Below are positions 37,615-46,856 of a DNA stretch of 64,000 nt, piece by piece; the stretch's first letter is position 1, and the number at the start of each line of letters is the position of its first letter. The translations under genes were made by a program, and so were the position numbers. This DNA is from Bosea sp. 685. Lineage in GTDB: Bacteria; Pseudomonadota; Alphaproteobacteria; Rhizobiales; Beijerinckiaceae. The notes under the pieces are model-generated. The model did no database searches. It was not told where the DNA came from and worked only from the letters and a program-made list of their open reading frames with translations. Location: contig NZ_CP134779.1 of the NCBI RefSeq assembly GCF_031884435.1, forward strand, positions 2,914,001 through 2,978,000, given 5' to 3'.

Positions 37615-38307
37615 ATGCTGGAACCTGCAGGCCGTGTGGTCATGGTGTCGGGAGCCTCGCGCGGCATCGGGCGCGCGGTCGCTGAGCGGCTGCTGAGCCG
37701 CGGCTTCAGGGTTTCGTCCGGCATGCGCCGTCCCGATCCTGCGCTCGCCAGCGAAAACGAGATGGTGCACCGCTACGATGCCGAGGAAGCCGGCTCGGCG
37801 GAAGCCTGGGTCGCGGCCACACTGGAACGCTTCGGGCAGATCGATGCCCTGGTGAATGCCGCCGGCATCAACCCGAAGGTCAAGGTCTGCGACGAGGGCG
37901 AAGACCTCCTCGACGAGATGTGGCGCATCAATGTGAAGGGCCCGCTGCGCGTCATTCGCGCGGCTTTGCCGCATCTGGCCGTGTGTGGGCATGGCCGCGT
38001 CGTCAATCTCGGCTCGCTCTCCAGCAAGCGCGTCGCCTCGAATGTCGGTTATGCCATGACCAAATTCGCGGTCGCGGCGCTGACGCATGGGGTCCGGCGC
38101 GAGGGGCGCGATGCCGGCATCCGCGCCACCGTGATCTGCCCCGGCTATGTCGCGACCGACATGACGCTCAAGGATGACGAGATCCCACGGCATGAGATGA
38201 CCCAGCCGGGCGATCTCGCCGAGCTCGTCGAGACCCTGCTGCGCCTGCCCAACAATGCCGCGGTTTCGGAATTGCTGGTGCATTGTCAGTACGAGCCGAT
38301 GCTGTGA
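37615..38307 (+). CDS. Short-chain dehydrogenase/reductase
   Basis: A 230-residue SDR starting at the ATG giving MLEPAGRVVMVSGASRGIGRA; the frame is open upstream to 37507 without likeness. Motifs: SGASRGIG cofactor loop, LVNAAGIN, VNLGSLSSKRV, and YAMTK with the catalytic Tyr and Lys. It is divergent from LysR copy 1 and followed by LysR copy 2. Substrate unknown; a 3-oxoacyl or sugar-acid-type alcohol is typical. Confidence 0.88.
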   Translation: MLEPAGRVVMVSGASRGIGRAVAERLLSRGFRVSSGMRRPDPALASENEMVHRYDAEEAGSAEAWVAATLERFGQIDALVNAAGINPKVKVCDEGEDLLDEMWRINVKGPLRVIRAALPHLAVCGHGRVVNLGSLSSKRVASNVGYAMTKFAVAALTHGVRREGRDAGIRATVICPGYVATDMTLKDDEIPRHEMTQPGDLAELVETLLRLPNNAAVSELLVHCQYEPML

Positions 38308-38413
38308 GGCGGCGTCTGCCGCGATCATAACTTGCTGCGATCATATCCCGCCTGTCGCGTTTCCCTCCCGCTTGTCGCATCGTCGGGGGATACGTTGCGG
38401 GGGTGAAGCGCGC

Positions 38414-39349
38414 TTGGACACGAAACGTCTCGAAGCTTTCCTGAAGGTCGTCGATCTCGGCAGCGTCACGCGCGCGGCCAATGTGCTCAACGTCGCGCAG
38501 CCGGCCCTGAGCCAGCAGATCGCCAGCCTCGAGGCGGAGTTCAAGAAGCAGCTCCTGATCCGCAGCACGCGCGGGGTGACGCCCACCGAAGCCGGCCAGA
38601 TCCTCTACCGCTATGCGCAGATGGTCCAACGGCAGATCGAGGAGGCGCGCCGCAGCATTCTCGATTCCGGCGCCGCGGTCTCCGGCAACGTCACAGTCGG
38701 CCTTGCGCCGCTGAGCACCGCGAGCCTGATCGCGCCGGCGCTCCTGCGCGAGGTGCGCAGCCGCTTTCCCGGCATCGTTTTGAACATCTTCGACAGTTTC
38801 GGCGTGACCCTGAGCGAAATGACGCTGAAGGGCCGCATGGACATGGCCGTGCTCTATGGCGATGCGCCCGTGCGCGGGCTCAGCTATACGCCGTTGTTCG
38901 ACGAGCCGTTCTATCTCGTGGCGCCGCCTGCCTTCGATATCGGCAGCACGAACGAAACAACAATCTGGGTTTCGGAGCTCTCGAAGCTCGACCTGGTGCT
39001 GCCGGCGCGCGAATCCTATCTGCGCCAGGCCATCGAACGAGCCTGCAGCGAGGCGGGCGTGCGGGCGCGCGTGGTCGCCGAGATCCACGCGCTGCCGACG
39101 CTGGCGACCGCCGTCCTCGAAGGCATGGCGGCGACGGTCCTGCCATGGCCGATCGCGAGCACGCTGCTGGTTGGCATGAAGCCGGTCATCCGCCGCATCG
39201 CATCGGCAAGCGCCTCGCTGCCGATGTCTCTCGGCATCCCCGACAATGTCGCGCTGTCGGATGCCGCTTTCGCGGTCTACGGGGTCCTCAACGAACAGAT
39301 CCAGGCGTTGAAGGCGCGCTGGCCCGCAGACCATCGCGAATCCCTATGA
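38414..39349 (+). CDS. LysR-family regulator, Nac-like, copy 2, TTG start
   Basis: A 311-residue paralogue of the regulator at 36420-37364, sharing DTKRLEAFLKVVDLGSVTRA, NVAQPALSQQIASLE, LLIRSTRGVTPTEAG and GRMDMAVLYG. The family start falls on TTG 38414; no ATG is in place. It precedes the aldolase-like gene by 119 bases, on the same strand. Confidence 0.87.
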   Translation: MDTKRLEAFLKVVDLGSVTRAANVLNVAQPALSQQIASLEAEFKKQLLIRSTRGVTPTEAGQILYRYAQMVQRQIEEARRSILDSGAAVSGNVTVGLAPLSTASLIAPALLREVRSRFPGIVLNIFDSFGVTLSEMTLKGRMDMAVLYGDAPVRGLSYTPLFDEPFYLVAPPAFDIGSTNETTIWVSELSKLDLVLPARESYLRQAIERACSEAGVRARVVAEIHALPTLATAVLEGMAATVLPWPIASTLLVGMKPVIRRIASASASLPMSLGIPDNVALSDAAFAVYGVLNEQIQALKARWPADHRESL

Positions 39350-39468
39350 GGGTCACGCAATAATCTATTGGCGCGGGATTTGTCGCCTTCCTAAGACCGA
39401 AGGATCAGCGCCTGGCGCGAGACCGGCAGGCGGCAGAACCCGCTCGGATTGGGAAGACGGAGGGCCCC

Positions 39469-40140
39469 ATGGTTCATGTGATCAGATCGTTTGAGCGGCC
39501 GGACGCCGACGCTTTGGCGGCCATCTCGAAATTTCCCCCGGCAACATTGCACGAGGCGCAGGGCCGCAGCGGCGCCCTCACCTCGCGGATCAAGCCGATC
39601 TATCCCGGCATGCGGGCCAGCGGCCCGGCCCTGACCGCGCGATGCTTCCCCGGCGACAACCTGATGCTGATTACCGCGATCAGCATGGCCCAACCGGGAG
39701 ATGTGCTGGTGGTGAGCGCCGGCGACCATCCCGAGCAGGGAGGCTTCGGTGAGGTGCTCGCCACGGCCTGCATGGTGAAGGGCATCGTCGGGCTGGTGAC
39801 GGATGCCGGCGTGCGCGACGGCCCGGCCATCCAGAACCTCGGCTTCAACGTCTTCTGCTATGGCCTGTGCATGAAAGGCACCGTCAAGGAGACACTGGGG
39901 ACGATCAACCAGCCCATCGTGATCGGCGGTGTGGTGGTCAATCCCGGCGATTTCATCAGCGCCGATGATGATGGTGTCGTGGTCGTTCCCAAGGCCACGC
40001 TCCTCGATGTCGCGAAGAATTCCGCCGCGCGCGAGGATAAGGAAGCAGAGGTCATGGCCGCGCTCAGGAACGGCGGCAACATCCTCGAGCTTTCCGGCAT
40101 GGACAAGGTCCTGGCCGCGAAGAACTGTACATATGGCTGA
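39469..40140 (+). CDS. RraA-like / HMG-CHA aldolase-family protein
   Basis: A 223-residue protein of the RraA fold used by 4-carboxy-4-hydroxy-2-oxoadipate aldolases and oxaloacetate decarboxylases. Marks: TLHEAQGRSGAL, GMRASGPALTARCFPGDN, LVVSAGDHPEQGGFGEVL, VTDAGVRDGPAI (metal-binding Asp and Arg) and DDDGVVVVPKA. Members cleave keto-acids to pyruvate and a second fragment. Convergent with the M20 gene, 38 bases apart. It may be driven with LysR copy 2. Confidence 0.85.
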   Translation: MVHVIRSFERPDADALAAISKFPPATLHEAQGRSGALTSRIKPIYPGMRASGPALTARCFPGDNLMLITAISMAQPGDVLVVSAGDHPEQGGFGEVLATACMVKGIVGLVTDAGVRDGPAIQNLGFNVFCYGLCMKGTVKETLGTINQPIVIGGVVVNPGDFISADDDGVVVVPKATLLDVAKNSAAREDKEAEVMAALRNGGNILELSGMDKVLAAKNCTYG

Positions 40141-40178
40141 AGCTGGCTGAAGCGGTTGCGCGTCCCTGCACCATCGCT

Positions 40179-41378
40179 CTAGTTCAGCAACTCCATGGCG
40201 GTGCGCGACAAGGCAAGCACGCCATGGGCGATGCAGCTTTCGTCCGGCTGGTAGTTCGAGTTGTGGACGCGGTCCCGCCGGCCGGGCTGCGAGGAACCGA
40301 TCCGGATATGTGACGACGGCACGCGCTCGGAGAAGAAGGCGAAATCCTCGGCGCCAAAGCCGCCATCGATCTCGTGGATGGTCCCACCCTGCAGGCGGAC
40401 CGCCGCGATGGTGCGATCCAGCAAGCCGTCATCGTTCATGACCGGAGGCAGGTTGCGGCTATAGGCGAGCTTGCATGTCACGCGATGCATGATCTCGGTG
40501 CCGGCGCAGATCCGGCGAACGGCTGCTTCCATGGCGTCGCGCGTCTCGGGCGCGCGCGTGCGGATCGTGCCCGCCATCATGCAGCTGTCGGGGATGATGT
40601 TGTAGGCATCGCCGCCCTCGATCCGACCTACGGTGAGGACCGCGCTGCGGATCGGGTTGATCTCGCGCGAGACGATGGTCTGCAGCTGCGTCAGGAGATA
40701 GCCGGCAACCATAATCGGGTCGACAGCCTCATGCGGCTGCGCCGCATGGCCGGAGCGGCCCTCTATGGTGATCTGGAAGCTGTCGGCCGAGGCGAAGCTT
40801 GCGCCGCGGATGTAGCCGGTCGTTCCCGCCGGCACGCCGGGTTCGTTGTGGAAGCCCAGCGCCATGTCGACGCCATCGAGCACGCCGTCGGCGATCATCG
40901 CGGCGGCGCCGCTGTCGATCGTCTCTTCAGCGGGCTGGAAGACCAGCCTCACCGTGCCGCGCAGCTTGCCCGAGAGCTGGTTGAGGACGGCCCCCACGCC
41001 GAGCAGCGTTGCGGTGTGGAGGTCGTGTCCGCAGGCATGCATGCGGCCGGGGATTGTGCTGGCATAGGCGAGGCCCGTCATCTCCTGGATCGGTAGGGCG
41101 TCCATGTCGGCCCGGATCACCAGGCAGGGGCCGGGCGCTCCGCCGACGATGTCCGCCACGATACCGCTGCGCCCCACTCCGGTGCGGCAGGCGATGCCGA
41201 GCCGCTCGAGCTCGGTGGCGACGACACCGGCGGTGCGCTGCAGCTCGAAACCGATCTCGGGATGGGCGTGCAGATCGCGCCTGATGCCGATCAGCTTGGG
41301 CGCGATGTCCTGCACGATCGCATCGATCGCCTTGCCGACGTCGTTCATCTCACGAGCGTTGTCCACGAAGTCCCTCAT
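40179..41378 (-). CDS. M20-family amidohydrolase (hippurate hydrolase-like)
   Basis: A 399-residue binuclear metallo-amidase. Metal ligands: MHACGHDLHTATLLG, VFQPAEETIDSG, GFHNEPGVPAG and the final HNSNYQPDE. DADALP-like RADMDALPIQE is present. Family members remove acyl groups from amino acids such as hippurate, indoleacetyl-Ala or acetyl-diaminopimelate. I start at the ATG at 41378; a TTG 12 bases upstream and the internal ATG giving MNDVGKAID are alternatives. It lies downstream of the orphan ProX-like gene on the same strand, with a palindromic repeat between. Confidence 0.88.
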   Translation of the reverse strand: MRDFVDNAREMNDVGKAIDAIVQDIAPKLIGIRRDLHAHPEIGFELQRTAGVVATELERLGIACRTGVGRSGIVADIVGGAPGPCLVIRADMDALPIQEMTGLAYASTIPGRMHACGHDLHTATLLGVGAVLNQLSGKLRGTVRLVFQPAEETIDSGAAAMIADGVLDGVDMALGFHNEPGVPAGTTGYIRGASFASADSFQITIEGRSGHAAQPHEAVDPIMVAGYLLTQLQTIVSREINPIRSAVLTVGRIEGGDAYNIIPDSCMMAGTIRTRAPETRDAMEAAVRRICAGTEIMHRVTCKLAYSRNLPPVMNDDGLLDRTIAAVRLQGGTIHEIDGGFGAEDFAFFSERVPSSHIRIGSSQPGRRDRVHNSNYQPDESCIAHGVLALSRTAMELLN

Positions 41379-41418
41379 TCCTTGTCGCAAAACCGGCTGG
41401 TCGGATCAAAAAAGCGCC

Positions 41419-41485
41419 CTAGAACATCGATTTAACGCGTTTTCTTCACGTGAGCCGGCAACCACTTCGCTCGAAAACGCTCTAG
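41419..41485 (+). repeat. Dispersed palindromic intergenic element, copy 3 (short)
   Basis: CTAGAACATCGATTTAACGC then TTTTCTTCACGTGAGCCGG and TTCGCTCGAAAACGCTCTAG, without the large hairpin of the other copies. Its final CTAG contains the TAG stop codon of the ProX-like gene. Confidence 0.85.
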
Positions 41486-42516
41486 CGGGCAGCCATCGCC
41501 TCAGTGATCCAACCATCGAACAACGTCTGGTTCTCCTTGATCCAGGTGTCGCCGGCGGCCCGGATGGCGCGCGGCGAGCTGTCCCCCGCTATGGCGCCTT
41601 CCCATTTCGCCCAGGTATCGCGGGGATAGCGGGCGAGTTCGAGGAAGCGCCGGATGGCGGGGTTCTTCGCCAGGAAATCGCGGTTGGCGATAGGCAAGTA
41701 GTTCCACTGGCCGAGCGCCATGCGGCATGGATCCTGTCCGCCGGCGCAGCCCTTGACGCCGCTGACCAGCGCGCCGGTCGTGACCTTAATGTTGGGTGGA
41801 ATCGCATCGAACGGCGTAGGCAGCCAGACCACGTCTTTGCCCGGAACGAGCTTGTCCATGACCCAGGACGGGCTCCAGGCATAATAGAGCGTCGGCTCAC
41901 CACGCAGGACGCGACCGATGGCTTCGGCCATCAGCGCCTCATACTTGCCGCGCACCGATTTGATCGTGTTCTTCAGACCGAACTTGTCGAGCTGGTACTC
42001 GACGACGTCGCCGCAGGACCAGCCCGGGTCGCAATTGATCAGGTTGACCTTGCCTTCAGCCGCGAGTGCCGCCGCGATCTTCGGGTCCTTCAGCTGGTCG
42101 AGCTGGGTGATATTGTTGGCTTCAGCCGTCTTCTTGTCGATCAGATAGCCATTGATGCCGCCCTCGATGATCGTCCCCTCTCCGACCGTGGCGAGCTGCT
42201 TCTCCACTGTCTTGTATTGCGGCTCGCGCTGCGGAAAGTTGAGGCCGGTGAGCATGTCGAGATCGCCCAACGCCGCAGCCTGGAAGAATAATGTCGCATT
42301 GATCTGCGTTTCGGCGGTCTTGTAGCCCAGCTTCCGGAGTGCGATTTCGACGATATGATCCTGCATTCGCGTCGCACCCAACGTATCGCCGATGGCAATG
42401 CGGACGGTCCTGCCCTCGCCTGGCAAAGATTGGGCGCCAGCCGGGGACAGCACCAGGAGCCCCGCGCATGCCAGCGCAAACATCGAGCCCGTCTTGCGAT
42501 TCCAGGAAGCGGCCAT
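41482..42516 (-). CDS. Orphan glycine-betaine/ProX-type ABC binding protein
   Basis: A 344-residue exported binding protein (leader SMFALACAGLLVLSPAGAQ). OpuAC/ProX-type marks: GYKTAETQINATLFFQAAALG, NFPQREPQY, GGINGYLIDKKTAEANNI, LINCDPGWSCGDVVEYQLD and YYAWSPSWVMDKLVPG. It is strikingly similar along its length to the binding protein at 56198-57238, which has its own ATPase and permease. Here no ABC partner genes are adjacent, so it may feed the same ProVW pore with a different ligand. Stop codon supplied by a palindromic repeat. Confidence 0.88.
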   Translation of the reverse strand: MAASWNRKTGSMFALACAGLLVLSPAGAQSLPGEGRTVRIAIGDTLGATRMQDHIVEIALRKLGYKTAETQINATLFFQAAALGDLDMLTGLNFPQREPQYKTVEKQLATVGEGTIIEGGINGYLIDKKTAEANNITQLDQLKDPKIAAALAAEGKVNLINCDPGWSCGDVVEYQLDKFGLKNTIKSVRGKYEALMAEAIGRVLRGEPTLYYAWSPSWVMDKLVPGKDVVWLPTPFDAIPPNIKVTTGALVSGVKGCAGGQDPCRMALGQWNYLPIANRDFLAKNPAIRRFLELARYPRDTWAKWEGAIAGDSSPRAIRAAGDTWIKENQTLFDGWITEAMAAR

Positions 42517-42664
42517 CGTCTTCGAGCTCCTACGGTTATGATCCCCGTCTGGATTCGTAGCGGGCCGGCACTGAGAGAACTTCCTGTGGCAAAGCGGATG
42601 AACGGGCGCGGCCTTCCTGCGAAATCGCGCATGCCGGCCGATGCCGGGATCATTCGGCCCGGGC

Positions 42665-43132
42665 TCAGGGCTCGATCGGCAGGGCGAAGCCCGCCTTCAC
42701 GCGGTCCATCACCACCATCGTCTTGAAACCCTTGATGTCAGGGTTCTCATAGAAGAACCGGCGCGTGAAGCGCTCATAGTCTTCCATGTCGCTGGCCGTG
42801 ACATAGAGCACGAAATCGGCGTCGCCGGTCACGTAGAGGCCGATCATCACCTCTTTCGTCGCGCGGATCGACGCCTTGAAGCGGTCGACGATGTCGGCGC
42901 GCTCGCGCTCCAGCGTCACCAGCACCAGCATGGAAACCGGACGCCCGACGGCCTTGGGCGAGACCACCGCAATGTCGGCCTCGATGACACCTTCGTCGCG
43001 CAGCCGCTTCAGCCGCCGCTGGCAGGCGGTCGCGGAGAGGCCGACCTGCTGGCCGAGCTCGGCGGTGGTCAGCCGGTTGTCCTGCTGGACGGCGGCGAGA
43101 AGGCGCCGATCGAGGCTGTCGAGCGAAGTCAT
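42665..43132 (-). CDS. Lrp/AsnC-family transcriptional regulator
   Basis: A 155-residue protein: N-terminal helix-turn-helix (LDSLDRRLLAAVQQDNRLTT, QVGLSATACQRRLKRLRDEG), then the RAM effector domain (VLVTLERERADIVDRFKASI, VTGDADFVLYVTASDM). The ATG at 43132 fits the family start. Divergent from the ALDH/aminotransferase pair, which it most likely controls in response to an amino acid; a palindrome lies in the shared promoter. Confidence 0.9.
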   Translation of the reverse strand: MTSLDSLDRRLLAAVQQDNRLTTAELGQQVGLSATACQRRLKRLRDEGVIEADIAVVSPKAVGRPVSMLVLVTLERERADIVDRFKASIRATKEVMIGLYVTGDADFVLYVTASDMEDYERFTRRFFYENPDIKGFKTMVVMDRVKAGFALPIEP

Positions 43133-43162
43133 GCAGAAACCCTGCGTTAAAGGAGAGAACAA

Positions 43163-43177
43163 CGCCGAAATTCGGCG
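43163..43177. promoter_or_regulatory. Palindrome in the lrp / aldehyde dehydrogenase promoter
   Basis: CGCCGAA-A-TTCGGCG is a perfect 15-bp palindrome, and AACGCCGA recurs immediately to its right (43182-43189), making a one-and-a-half site. It sits about 30 bases before the lrp start and 85 before the dehydrogenase start, a good position for an Lrp/AsnC operator acting on both. Confidence 0.55.
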
Positions 43178-43261
43178 CAATAACGCCGATTATACAGCAA
43201 TGCGCTGCGCCGCCCGCGATAATTTCCGGCGCAGGTCAATCACTGGTTCCGGAGGATTTTG

Positions 43262-44740
43262 ATGCAGGGCATATCCGCGAAAGCGCTGAAGGGGCTCGCG
43301 CGAGCCGACCTGCTGCAGAGCCGGGCTTTTGTGAATGGCGCGTGGCGCGACGCTTCGCAGCGCCAGGTGGTCACGGATCCCGCGACCGGCGAGACCATCG
43401 CGGAGGTCGCCTCCTGCGAGGTCGGCATGGTCGATGAGGCCGTTGCCGTCGCGGTCCAGGCGCAACGCTCCTGGCGCGAGCGCCCGCCGCTCGAACGCGG
43501 GCTCTTGCTGCGCGACTGGGCCTCCGCGATGCGCCGCAATGCCGGCGATCTCGCCGTCATCATGACGGCCGAACAGGGCAAGCCGCTGGCGGAGTCGCAT
43601 GGCGAGATCACGTATGCGGCGGCCTTCCTCGATTGGTTCGCGGCCGAGGGCGAGCGCAGCTACGGCGAAACGATCCCCAGCCATCTGCCGGGAAGCCGGC
43701 TTTCGGTCCAGATGCAGCCGATCGGAGTTGCCGCGGCCGTCACGCCCTGGAATTTTCCAAGCGCGATGATCACGCGCAAGGCCGGCGCGGCCTTGGCCGC
43801 CGGTTGCGCAATGATCGTGAAGCCCGCGCCGGTGACGCCGCTGTCCGCCCTGGCGCTTGCCCGGCTGGCAGAGGAGGTCGGCTTGCCCGGCGGCGTTCTC
43901 CAGATCGTCACCGGCGAGGCCGCGCCGTTGTCGCATCGCCTGATGTCTCACACCGATATCCGCGCCTTCTCCTTCACGGGCTCCACCGAAGTCGGACGGC
44001 TGCTGCTTGGGCAGGCGGCGCAGACGGTGAAGCGGGCCTCGCTCGAACTCGGCGGTCACGCGCCCTTCATCGTCTTCGACGATGCCCCGCTCGCGGCCGC
44101 CGTTGCCGGCTGCATCGCGGCGAAATTCGCAACCTCCGGCCAGGACTGCCTTGCGGCCAACCGCATCTATGTCCAGCGGAACTCCTATCAGCGCTTCGTC
44201 GCTGCCTTCTCCGAGGCGACTGCGCGCTTGCGGGTCGGTCACGGTCTGTCCGAGGGCACCGATATCGGGCCGATGACCAAGGCCTCGGTCGCGGAGAAAT
44301 GCCGCCAGCAGATCGCGCAGGCGGTCGCGGCCGGCGCCCGGATCGTCACGGGCGGACAGGACAGTCCGCTCAGTGGCAATTTCGTCCAACCGACCGTGCT
44401 CGCCGATGTCATCGATGCGATGACGATCGCGCGCGAGGAGACCTTTGGGCCTATCGCCGCGATCCTGCCCTTCGATGACGAGGACGAGGTCGTCGCCCGG
44501 GCCAATGCCACCGAAATGGGGCTCGCGGCCTATGTCTACACCGACGATCTGCGTCGTGCGATGCGCCTCACCGACCAGCTCGAATACGGCATGGTCGCGG
44601 TCAACACGGCAAAGTTCACCGGGGCGCCGATCCCTTTTGGCGGCTGGAAGCAGTCGGGCCTCGGCCGGGAGGGCTCGCGCCACGGCATCACCGAATATCT
44701 CGAAGCGAAATATGTCTGCTTCGGGAATCTCGCAGCCTGA
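43262..44740 (+). CDS. NAD(P)-dependent aldehyde dehydrogenase, succinate-semialdehyde type
   Basis: A 492-residue ALDH, ATG chosen five bases after GGAGGA. Catalytic Cys296 is in SGQDCLAANR and the general-base Glu262 in LELGGHAPF. The Rossmann turn is FTGSTEVGR and the substrate-end motif is PFGGWKQSGLGREG. GabD-type succinate-semialdehyde dehydrogenases share the SGQDC-type loop. It is followed 16 bases later by an omega-aminotransferase, so the pair would convert an omega-amino acid (for example 4-aminobutyrate) through its semialdehyde to the diacid. Confidence 0.9.
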   Translation: MQGISAKALKGLARADLLQSRAFVNGAWRDASQRQVVTDPATGETIAEVASCEVGMVDEAVAVAVQAQRSWRERPPLERGLLLRDWASAMRRNAGDLAVIMTAEQGKPLAESHGEITYAAAFLDWFAAEGERSYGETIPSHLPGSRLSVQMQPIGVAAAVTPWNFPSAMITRKAGAALAAGCAMIVKPAPVTPLSALALARLAEEVGLPGGVLQIVTGEAAPLSHRLMSHTDIRAFSFTGSTEVGRLLLGQAAQTVKRASLELGGHAPFIVFDDAPLAAAVAGCIAAKFATSGQDCLAANRIYVQRNSYQRFVAAFSEATARLRVGHGLSEGTDIGPMTKASVAEKCRQQIAQAVAAGARIVTGGQDSPLSGNFVQPTVLADVIDAMTIAREETFGPIAAILPFDDEDEVVARANATEMGLAAYVYTDDLRRAMRLTDQLEYGMVAVNTAKFTGAPIPFGGWKQSGLGREGSRHGITEYLEAKYVCFGNLAA

Positions 44741-44756
44741 TCAAGGAGATCACCCC

Positions 44757-46163
44757 ATGACGATCGATGTCGCAGCCATCGGTGCGCTGGATCGCGCCAG
44801 CGTCCTGCACCCCTTCACCCAGCTCAAGGATTTTGCCACCGGCAAGCTCGGCGAGCCTACCATCGTCGAAACCGGGAAAGGCATCCGCATTCAGGATGTA
44901 ACCGGTCGCAGCTATATCGACGGCTTCGCCGGGCTCTACTGCGTCAATATCGGCTATGGCCGAACCGAGGTGGCCGAGGCGATTGCGCGGCAGGCCCACC
45001 GGCTCGCCTATTATCACAGCTACGCCGCCCACACGACCGATGAGCTCGCCATCCTCTCCGACCGCCTCGTCAGGATGGCGCCGGGACAAATGAGCAAGGT
45101 CTTCTACGGCCTATCCGGCTCGGACGCGAACGAGACCCAGGCCAAGCTGGTCTGGTATTACAACAACCTGCGCGGCCAGCCGCGGAAGAAGAAGATCATT
45201 TCGCGGCTGCGCGGCTATCACGGCTGCAGCGTCGTTTCCGGCTCGATGACCGGGATGAGCTTCTACCATGATCATATGGATCTGCCCTTCCCCGGCATTC
45301 TGCACACCGGCGCACCGCATCATTATTGGGGTGCTCAAGCCGGCGAGACCGAAATCGAGTTCTCGAAGCGCCTTGCGGACGAACTCGAAGGCCTGATCCT
45401 GCGTGAGGGACCCGAGACTGTCGGTGCCTTCATCGGTGAGCCGGTGCTCGGCACGGGCGGCATCACCCCGCCGCCGCAGGGCTACTGGCAGGCAATCCAG
45501 CTGGTGCTGCGCAAATACGACGTGCTCTTGATCGCCGACGAGGTCATCACCGGCTTCGGCCGTGTCGGCACGCCCTTCGGTTCGCATCTCTACGGCATCG
45601 AGCCCGACCTGATCACTGTCGCGAAAGGCCTGACCTCAGGCTATTTCCCGCTCTCGGCCGTGATCGTCGGAGAGAAGGTCTACAAGGTTATGGAGGACGG
45701 CGCGGACCGTGTCGGAGCCTTCTCGCACGGCTATACCTATTCCGGGCATCCGATCGGTGCGGCAGCAGCCAATGCCGTGCTCGACATCGTCGAGCGCGAG
45801 GATCTGGCGGGCAAGGCGCGCGATGTCGGCGGCTATTTCCAGGACCGGCTGAAGGCGACCTTCGCGCAATTGCCGATCGTCGGCGAGGTGCGCGGCGTCG
45901 GCATGCTGGGCGCGCTCGAATTCGTCGCCGACCGCTCGGCCAAGACCCGCTTCGATGCGGCGCTGAAGGTCGGGGCGCGCATCTCCAAGGCGGCTCGCGA
46001 CCGTGGCCTGATCGCCCGCGCGATGCCGCATGGCGATATTCTCGGCTTCGCCCCGCCACTTGTGACGACGAAGGAGGAAATCGACGAGATCGTCGGCATC
46101 GCCGAGCAGGCGGTGCGTCAGGTCATGGACGAACTGGCCCGCGAGAAGATTAAGGTGGCCTGA
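44757..46163 (+). CDS. Class III omega-aminotransferase
   Basis: A 468-residue PLP enzyme starting behind AAGGAG. The PLP lysine is K290 in LITVAKGLTSGYFPLS. Others: FAGLYCVNIGYG, GLSGSDANETQAKL, YHGCSVVSGSMTG, GEPVLGTGGITPPP, LIADEVITGFGR and HGYTYSGHP. This is the pattern of omega-amino acid:pyruvate and putrescine-type transaminases. It transfers the terminal amino group of a diamine, GABA-like acid or beta-alanine. It ends with a strong intrinsic terminator. Confidence 0.9.
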   Translation: MTIDVAAIGALDRASVLHPFTQLKDFATGKLGEPTIVETGKGIRIQDVTGRSYIDGFAGLYCVNIGYGRTEVAEAIARQAHRLAYYHSYAAHTTDELAILSDRLVRMAPGQMSKVFYGLSGSDANETQAKLVWYYNNLRGQPRKKKIISRLRGYHGCSVVSGSMTGMSFYHDHMDLPFPGILHTGAPHHYWGAQAGETEIEFSKRLADELEGLILREGPETVGAFIGEPVLGTGGITPPPQGYWQAIQLVLRKYDVLLIADEVITGFGRVGTPFGSHLYGIEPDLITVAKGLTSGYFPLSAVIVGEKVYKVMEDGADRVGAFSHGYTYSGHPIGAAAANAVLDIVEREDLAGKARDVGGYFQDRLKATFAQLPIVGEVRGVGMLGALEFVADRSAKTRFDAALKVGARISKAARDRGLIARAMPHGDILGFAPPLVTTKEEIDEIVGIAEQAVRQVMDELAREKIKVA

Positions 46164-46200
46164 GGCTTCGCGATGCGTCAGGCGCTTATCTCATGCATAA

Positions 46201-46227
46201 GGGCCCGCCAAAATGGCGGGCCCTGTT
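46201..46227 (+). terminator. Intrinsic terminator after the aminotransferase
   Basis: GGGCCCGCC pairs perfectly with GGCGGGCCC around an AAAAT loop and is followed by TGTTT, 38 bases after the stop codon. In reverse it can also serve the convergent DUF1185 gene (TTTTGGCGGGC side). Confidence 0.8.
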
Positions 46228-46265
46228 TCGATCGGCGGATGCGGAGCATCTTCAGCGCGATACGC

Positions 46266-46856
46266 TCAAGCGTTCTCCAGTTCCTGCTTCATCTCGTCCA
46301 TATCCTGGAAGCGATCGGCGAGGCGCGGATGGGCCCGGCTGTTGTCGCAGGCTCCGATCGCAACCAGAACCTCGTCGGCGGCCGGCGCGTCCGGAATCTG
46401 GAAGTTCGCGGTCAGGAAATGCGAGCGCTTGCCGGTTTCGCTCTTGTGGATCATCGGCAGCGAGAGCAGTGCGCCGGGCGCGTTGCGCGTGTTGGTGAAG
46501 CTCAGATAGGCGGTGCCTTTGACGGCATCGCGGAACATGTTGCCGAAGCGCAGCGTGTGGATCAGCGCCGAAGCATGCTCGATCTCGCCATTGGTGCCGA
46601 CCGCCGCGGCCTTGCCGTAAGCCTCGACCTGTTCGGCCGGCATCAGTGCGACGAGGCGCTTGGTCAGCTCTGTGCCGAGATGGGGCGCGATGCGCAGGAT
46701 TTCGGGCCGCAGGTTCTCGACGAAACCCTGGCCCGCCCAGGGGTTGCGCAGCACGGCGGCGACGATGACCATGCGAACCGGCCGGTCGGTGGCCTTGCCG
46801 CCCTCGATGAAGGTTTCCTCGACGAAGGTCGAGATCTTGCGCAAGCCAAAATCCAT
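46266..46856 (-). CDS. Amino acid synthesis-family protein (DUF1185)
   Basis: A 196-residue protein starting MDFGLRKISTFVEETFIEGG and carrying the DUF1185 core: MVIVAAVLRNPWAGQGFVEN, LGTELTKRLVALMPAEQVEAYGKAAAVG and EIEHASALIHTLRFG. Structures exist for the family but no reaction is established. The genome context here (divergent from a PucR regulator that leads a flavin monooxygenase operon) matches its recurrent association with catabolic clusters. The frame runs upstream for hundreds of codons but only as the shadow of pucR. Confidence 0.87.
   Translation of the reverse strand: MDFGLRKISTFVEETFIEGGKATDRPVRMVIVAAVLRNPWAGQGFVENLRPEILRIAPHLGTELTKRLVALMPAEQVEAYGKAAAVGTNGEIEHASALIHTLRFGNMFRDAVKGTAYLSFTNTRNAPGALLSLPMIHKSETGKRSHFLTANFQIPDAPAADEVLVAIGACDNSRAHPRLADRFQDMDEMKQELENA

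Noticed and set aside
43190..44683. 497-residue minus-strand frame opposite the aldehyde dehydrogenase
   Set aside because: The plus strand carries intact ALDH active-site motifs; the minus frame has no domain.
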